From Hyphomonadaceae bacterium UBA1849 (GTDB taxonomy: Bacteria > Pseudomonadota > Alphaproteobacteria > Caulobacterales > Hyphomonadaceae): a stretch of 64,000 nucleotides of DNA. Positions 60,314-64,000 of this stretch are shown piece by piece (position 1 is the first letter of the stretch; every line of letters starts with the position of its first letter). The position numbers and the translations under genes are program-made. The notes under the pieces are model-generated. The model was not told the origin of the DNA. It saw nothing but the letters and a program-made list of their open reading frames with translations, and ran no database searches. The stretch is from contig DDIN01000008.1 of assembly GCA_002338565.1 (NCBI GenBank), positions 616,167-680,166 on the forward strand, given 5' to 3'.

Positions 60314-62479
60314 CTAAAAGCGCGCCGAGACGCCGATATAGGCCGCACGCCCCTGCCCGGGCGTAAAAGCTCTGGTGTTCTCCTGAGACTGGTTGCCCGT
60401 CGCAGCTATGTTCGAGATATAAACCTCATCCGTCAGATTCTCGACGGACGCGAACAGCTGCAGGTCATCCGTCAGGTCTAGCCCGCCCGTCAGACCATAA
60501 ATTGTGTAGCCCGGCGCCTGCACAGTGTTGGCGTAGTCAACAAAAGGACCATCAGGTACATGGCGCAAATTGGCAGTCAAATAGAAGCGGTCGCCCTGAA
60601 GGCGCAGGTCAGAGATTAAAATCTGCTCTGGCACCCCAGCTAGCGTATTACCATCCACATTCAATATAGCGCCATTCAGGCCGGTCGCATTGCTGTCAAA
60701 ATAGAAGTCATTCAGCGTGAATGTGTTCCGCCAGATCAGCTGCATCCCGGCATCCGACAGACTTTGCGTGGTCAGATCGGTATCCACGCCGAGTTCAAGC
60801 CCCTGATGCACAGTATCGTCTGCATTAAAGGTGGCTGATGTTGCCCCGTTTGTTCCTGGATAAGCGAGAGACACAAATTCATCTTCGATAGTGCTGCGAT
60901 ATATTGCTGCGTCCCACGCGAAACGCCCGGCTTCACCTCGGGTGCCGAACTCTATTGTCCATGCCGACTGCGCCTCCAATGGTGTAAAAGGAAGCACACC
61001 GCCCGCCGTCAGGTCCGAAATACCTGCAGGCTCATAGCTCTGATTGATATTGAAGAATAGCTGAGCGGTGTCGGAAACATCCCACAACACTCCGAAACGG
61101 GGGCTGAGATTCGAGCGTGTGAGTTCGCCATCAACGGCATTCAGCACAGCCTCGCTCTCCCTGTTCGCCTCAACATATTGAGCCCCCAGGACAACTGTGA
61201 CGTCTTCCCGAACCGCCAGTTCAGCTTGCGCATAAGAGGTGAAATTATACGCCGTCTGATCGCTGTCAGATGTGAGCGCACCGCGTCTGCCCGAATTGTT
61301 GGCGTATCGAAGCGCTTCGTTCTCCGACACAGCATATTCCGCGCCGACAATCCAATCGGCAGCGAAGCCGAGTAACGTGGTCTCGCCGGTCATGCGTACG
61401 GATGCACCAATTTCATCCTCGGACTGTGCAATGATGCCCGCGAACCGTGTGATCGCATGATCAAGCTTTCGATTGGCGACCCAGATACCGGTTTCCAGCG
61501 TAAAACCGTCAAACGGGATCACCGTCCGGTTTGCAAGACGATAAACGTCGAGATTGCGATCCCAGTCATCAGCCTCCGGGCCGGGGTCGAGAACAGTAAC
61601 AGGGCCGCCCGGAAAGAAAGGTCCGATAGTGACAGGCAAACCCGCCGATTCAGGGTCAGAGAGAGCGATATTCAGAGGCAGACTGCCAGCCAGCTCAAAA
61701 TTGTCGCTAAGGGCGGTCAGATAAAATCGGGTTTCAGCGCCAGAATCAAACCCGTACCCCAGATTGGCATGTCCGTAGATACTATCGATTGCGCTGTGAT
61801 CGCGGAAGCCATCTGACTGAAGCGCAGTGACGCCTGTGTAGAAATCCCAATCGCCAATCACTTCAGAGTAACTTGCGCTGGCCCGATACGTATTGAAGCT
61901 TCCGCCTTCCAGACGCAGTGTCGCGCGCTCGTCACGTGTCAAAGCCGTGGGAGTCACAATGTTGATTGCACCACCAAGAGACGCTGCGCCATATCGAAGG
62001 CCATTCGCGCCCTTATAGACCTCAATATAGTCAACAGTAAGCGGATCGACTTCCTGAAACTCGGTGATCCCACTCGCTCTTGAGATCGGTACGCCGTCTC
62101 GACGAACAGTAATACCGCGACGCTCGAACGTCGCGTTCAGGCCTGATCCACGAATAGACAGCCTTGATTCGCGTTGCGCCGACGTGTCGGCATAGACGCC
62201 GGGCGTGAGGACGAGTGCATCACCAATGCTCTGAGTGAACTCGTCCAGAAAGACATCAGCTTCAACAAGCCCGACAGCACCGGGAATTGTCTGCAGTTTC
62301 TCACGGGCCGCACTCGCGCCCACCGCTATCAGAGAGAATTCTTGTCCAGTGACCTCAACGGTTTCCAGCTCCAGACGCTCGGATCGTTGTCCAACACCTT
62401 GCGCATGAGCAAGGTTTAAAATTGCAGCAGGCAGGGTCAGCGCGACGACACTTGCAGCGCGTTTCAGATACATCTTCAT
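60314..62479 (-). CDS. TonB-dependent receptor (FecA-like)
   Basis: An outer-membrane receptor of about 721 residues. Signal peptide: RAASVVALTLPAAILNLAHAQG. Plug domain contains LETVEVTGQEFS, DALVLTPGVYADTS, and YIEVYKGANGLRYGAASLGGAIN; the barrel ends NLTDEVYISNIAATGNQSQENTRAFTPGQGRAAYIGVSARF broken into strands with a C-terminal Phe. Best matched to FecA/PupB-like metal-complex receptors. ATG 62479 is preferred; 62497 and 62473 are possible. Middle gene of a DUF2946 - receptor - PepSY-TM cluster. No good Fur box is visible upstream, unlike the 39-kb receptor. Confidence 0.9.
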   Translation of the reverse strand: MKMYLKRAASVVALTLPAAILNLAHAQGVGQRSERLELETVEVTGQEFSLIAVGASAAREKLQTIPGAVGLVEADVFLDEFTQSIGDALVLTPGVYADTSAQRESRLSIRGSGLNATFERRGITVRRDGVPISRASGITEFQEVDPLTVDYIEVYKGANGLRYGAASLGGAINIVTPTALTRDERATLRLEGGSFNTYRASASYSEVIGDWDFYTGVTALQSDGFRDHSAIDSIYGHANLGYGFDSGAETRFYLTALSDNFELAGSLPLNIALSDPESAGLPVTIGPFFPGGPVTVLDPGPEADDWDRNLDVYRLANRTVIPFDGFTLETGIWVANRKLDHAITRFAGIIAQSEDEIGASVRMTGETTLLGFAADWIVGAEYAVSENEALRYANNSGRRGALTSDSDQTAYNFTSYAQAELAVREDVTVVLGAQYVEANRESEAVLNAVDGELTRSNLSPRFGVLWDVSDTAQLFFNINQSYEPAGISDLTAGGVLPFTPLEAQSAWTIEFGTRGEAGRFAWDAAIYRSTIEDEFVSLAYPGTNGATSATFNADDTVHQGLELGVDTDLTTQSLSDAGMQLIWRNTFTLNDFYFDSNATGLNGAILNVDGNTLAGVPEQILISDLRLQGDRFYLTANLRHVPDGPFVDYANTVQAPGYTIYGLTGGLDLTDDLQLFASVENLTDEVYISNIAATGNQSQENTRAFTPGQGRAAYIGVSARF

Positions 62480-62546
62480 TTTAGGTATTCCACACATACG
62501 GGCCACGCAAAACGTGTCCGGTCATCAAAAAAATCGGTTCAGAAAA

Positions 62547-62942
62547 TCAGATGATGTGTGGAGGGCCGCGCGCCGGAAGTTTTGGACCGGCTACCCTGAG
62601 TATGGGTGGCCCTCTTGCAGAATGAGATGTGTTTGCCGCATTCCGCAGCATGACATCTGTTTCCAGAGCGTAATTTACCGTGATGACTGCGAGACTGGAA
62701 AGCGCAAACGGACATTCGTCGCCTGGCATCAGATCGGGGGCACTGTCGTGCTGCACATCCGCCCCATCATCAGGAGCAGGCGTGAGCGTTACATAGCCCC
62801 CACCGCACATTTCAATCCGGACGCCACCATCTGCTTCGTCAGCAGAAAACATCCATCCAGAGGGTACGGACGCGCGAAAGGCGATGGCAACCAGCACCAC
62901 CGTCATCACAAGCTTCAGAAAGTTTGTCTTCGCTCCGCGCAT
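62547..62942 (-). CDS. DUF2946-family secreted protein
   Basis: A 131-residue protein with an N-terminal hydrophobic segment (LKLVMTVVLVAIAFRASVPSGWM), a Cys/His-containing middle (IEMCGGGYVT, GDECPFA) and a C-terminal SARGPPILR...ARGPPHII. The VPxGWM start, the CP motif and the repeated RGPP tail are DUF2946 marks. Members cluster with TonB receptors, copper chaperones and PepSY proteins, so a metal-related role (copper or iron) is likely but unproven. First gene of the cluster; 67 bases separate it from the receptor start. Confidence 0.8.
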   Translation of the reverse strand: MRGAKTNFLKLVMTVVLVAIAFRASVPSGWMFSADEADGGVRIEMCGGGYVTLTPAPDDGADVQHDSAPDLMPGDECPFALSSLAVITVNYALETDVMLRNAANTSHSARGPPILRVAGPKLPARGPPHII

Positions 62943-62953
62943 CCAAGCTCGGT

Positions 62954-62969
62954 AGATAGCTGACTATCT
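62954..62969. promoter_or_regulatory. Inverted repeat upstream of the DUF2946/TonB/PepSY cluster
   Basis: AGATAG-CTGA-CTATCT, a perfect 6-4-6 inverted repeat 12 bases upstream of the DUF2946 start, in a 52-base gap that must contain the cluster promoter. Candidate operator; no match to the Fur core. Confidence 0.4.
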
Positions 62970-62994
62970 TTTGTCAACTCAACTCATACTGGCC

Positions 62995-64000
62995 CTACCC
63001 CGCGATACTCACCTTCACGGCTTTGAAGGCTGGCGTCTTGCTGCGCGGGTCAACATCTGTGTTCACCAGCACATTGGCTTCCGGATAGTACGCGAGCAAA
63101 TCACCTTCCGGCACATCGAACGGATAGAGCTCGACCGCCTCCATCCGACCTGCATCAGACACGAGGTCAACCTTGTCGCCAGCCGTCTTGCCGAGCTTTG
63201 CGATGTCAGCAGCGTTCATCATGACAAGCCAGCGATGCGGCGTGCCGCGATAGCTGTCTTTCTCTTCGTAAATGATGGAATTGAACTGACCTTCTGACCG
63301 GAGGGTCGCAAGCGTGAAAGGCCGCGCCTCGGCGCGCGGCGGCAATTCATTGGCCTGAAATTTTGCGCGGCCGTTAGGCGTCTTGAAGTGCGGCGAGTGA
63401 ACCAGCCGCCCTTTGATATGGAACTCGCGCTTTGCGACTTGGATATCTTTCAGACCGTCCAGTTCGGGCAGCACATCACCAATCGCGTCACGCACGGATG
63501 CGTGACGACCAAAGGCTTTAAAATCGAACGGCAGGTCTTTCAGGATCAACGCGCCGAGGTCTGACAGGATCACACTTTCAGGGCGCACATGCTCGAAGCG
63601 TTTAATGCCGCCATCTGACAAGCGTACATAGTTGAACATGCTTTCCTGCGTCGTCGGCTCCCATTCCTCATCGCGGGCGGTGACTGGAAGAATGAGTACG
63701 TCGCCGTCTTCGTCTATGCCTTCAAAATGGCCCTGATTGAGTGTCGTTGTCAGGAAGAGTTTGAACCCGATTTTTGAAAGCGCTTCACGCGCAAACTGCG
63801 AGTTAGGGTTCGCCGCAAACAGGTTTCCGCCCATGATGAGCGCCGCATCTACGTCGCCAGCATGCGCCGCCTGCATACAGGACATGGTGTCCATACCAGC
63901 CGCTTCAGGCAGCTTCACGCCAAACCGCGCCTCAATGCGACGAACCACATCCTCGGCCAGCACAGGCTTCACGCCAATCGTACCAATACCCTGCACGTTA
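62995..64000 (-). CDS. Molybdopterin oxidoreductase (formate dehydrogenase-like), C-terminal part
   Basis: An open minus-strand frame that continues past the window end (the codon before GTG 63996 is AAC and still open), so the N-terminal half, including the cysteine-cluster region, is missing. The part seen has the molybdopterin-binding domain with ALIMGGNLFAANPNS, LFLTTTLNQGHFEG, and the C-terminal cofactor domain with RWLVMMNAADIAKLGKTAGDKVDLVSD and PFDVPEGDLLAYYPEANVLVN, ending in DPRSKTPAFKAVKV. This pattern is that of the FdhF/YdeP-like (TIGR01701-type) oxidoreductase alpha subunits. Substrate not determinable from this fragment. Confidence 0.85.
   Translation of the reverse strand, partial: NVQGIGTIGVKPVLAEDVVRRIEARFGVKLPEAAGMDTMSCMQAAHAGDVDAALIMGGNLFAANPNSQFAREALSKIGFKLFLTTTLNQGHFEGIDEDGDVLILPVTARDEEWEPTTQESMFNYVRLSDGGIKRFEHVRPESVILSDLGALILKDLPFDFKAFGRHASVRDAIGDVLPELDGLKDIQVAKREFHIKGRLVHSPHFKTPNGRAKFQANELPPRAEARPFTLATLRSEGQFNSIIYEEKDSYRGTPHRWLVMMNAADIAKLGKTAGDKVDLVSDAGRMEAVELYPFDVPEGDLLAYYPEANVLVNTDVDPRSKTPAFKAVKVSIAG

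Overview
The window looks like chromosome of a marine-type alphaproteobacterium, most plausibly Hyphomonadaceae or a relative in the Caulobacterales/Rhodobacterales. This is inferred from gene content: an ethylmalonyl-CoA pathway dehydrogenase (Mcd), a phasin-like protein with a C-terminal helix-hairpin-helix, several large TonB-dependent receptors, a twin-membrane HIG1 protein, and two-hairpin GAAG/CTAC-loop palindromic repeats. The DNA is moderately GC-rich by eye and densely coding. I saw no rRNA, tRNA, CRISPR array, prophage or insertion sequence.

Layout. 0-4 kb: end of a VOC protein, glutamate racemase (murI), a phasin-like gene behind a perfect 23-bp palindrome, and the agmatine-to-putrescine pair aguB-aguA. 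4-10 kb: an Oar-like TonB receptor, speD, a GT39-type glycosyltransferase and a DUF3617 protein. 10-18 kb: an exported msrA broken by a frameshift, then penicillin-binding protein 1C and a bacterial alpha-2-macroglobulin in one operon. 18-25 kb: HI0933-like flavoprotein, acyltransferase, an HNH/GIY-YIG nuclease pair sitting inside a split palindromic repeat, folD, yggT, ttcA, a FliL-like secreted protein and carbonic anhydrase. 25-33 kb: SDR, lipoprotein, HAD hydrolase, alanine/glycine symporter, response regulator, M20 peptidase, Rieske oxygenase and a PRC-barrel-like protein. 33-39 kb: mcd, GFA and TfoX-like proteins, small membrane and zinc-ribbon proteins, and a cobalamin adenosyltransferase. 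39-48 kb: a siderophore receptor with a Fur box, etfB-etfA, small membrane proteins, a tannase-like lipoprotein and a DUF1772 pair. 48-53 kb: LysR regulator diverging from cupin, alcohol dehydrogenase, cyclophilin-like and aldo/keto reductase genes. 53-64 kb: katG, a thioesterase, kynureninase beside an exported formamidase-like hydrolase, a PepSY/TonB/DUF2946 metal-uptake cluster, and the C-terminal part of a molybdopterin oxidoreductase.

How genes may work together. aguA, aguB and speD supply putrescine and the aminopropyl donor for spermidine. Mcd (C4/C5 acyl-CoA assimilation) would pass electrons to EtfAB, and the adenosyltransferase would supply the B12 coenzyme needed by ethylmalonyl-CoA mutase; the phasin-like protein fits a polyhydroxybutyrate metabolism sharing crotonyl-CoA/acetoacetyl-CoA intermediates. 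The 48-52 kb cluster looks like an aldehyde/electrophile detoxification unit, partly exported. The most unusual structure is the GIY-YIG/HNH pair between the two halves (GAAG-loop and CTAC-loop hairpins) of a composite repeat that also occurs without any nuclease gene at 44.2 kb.
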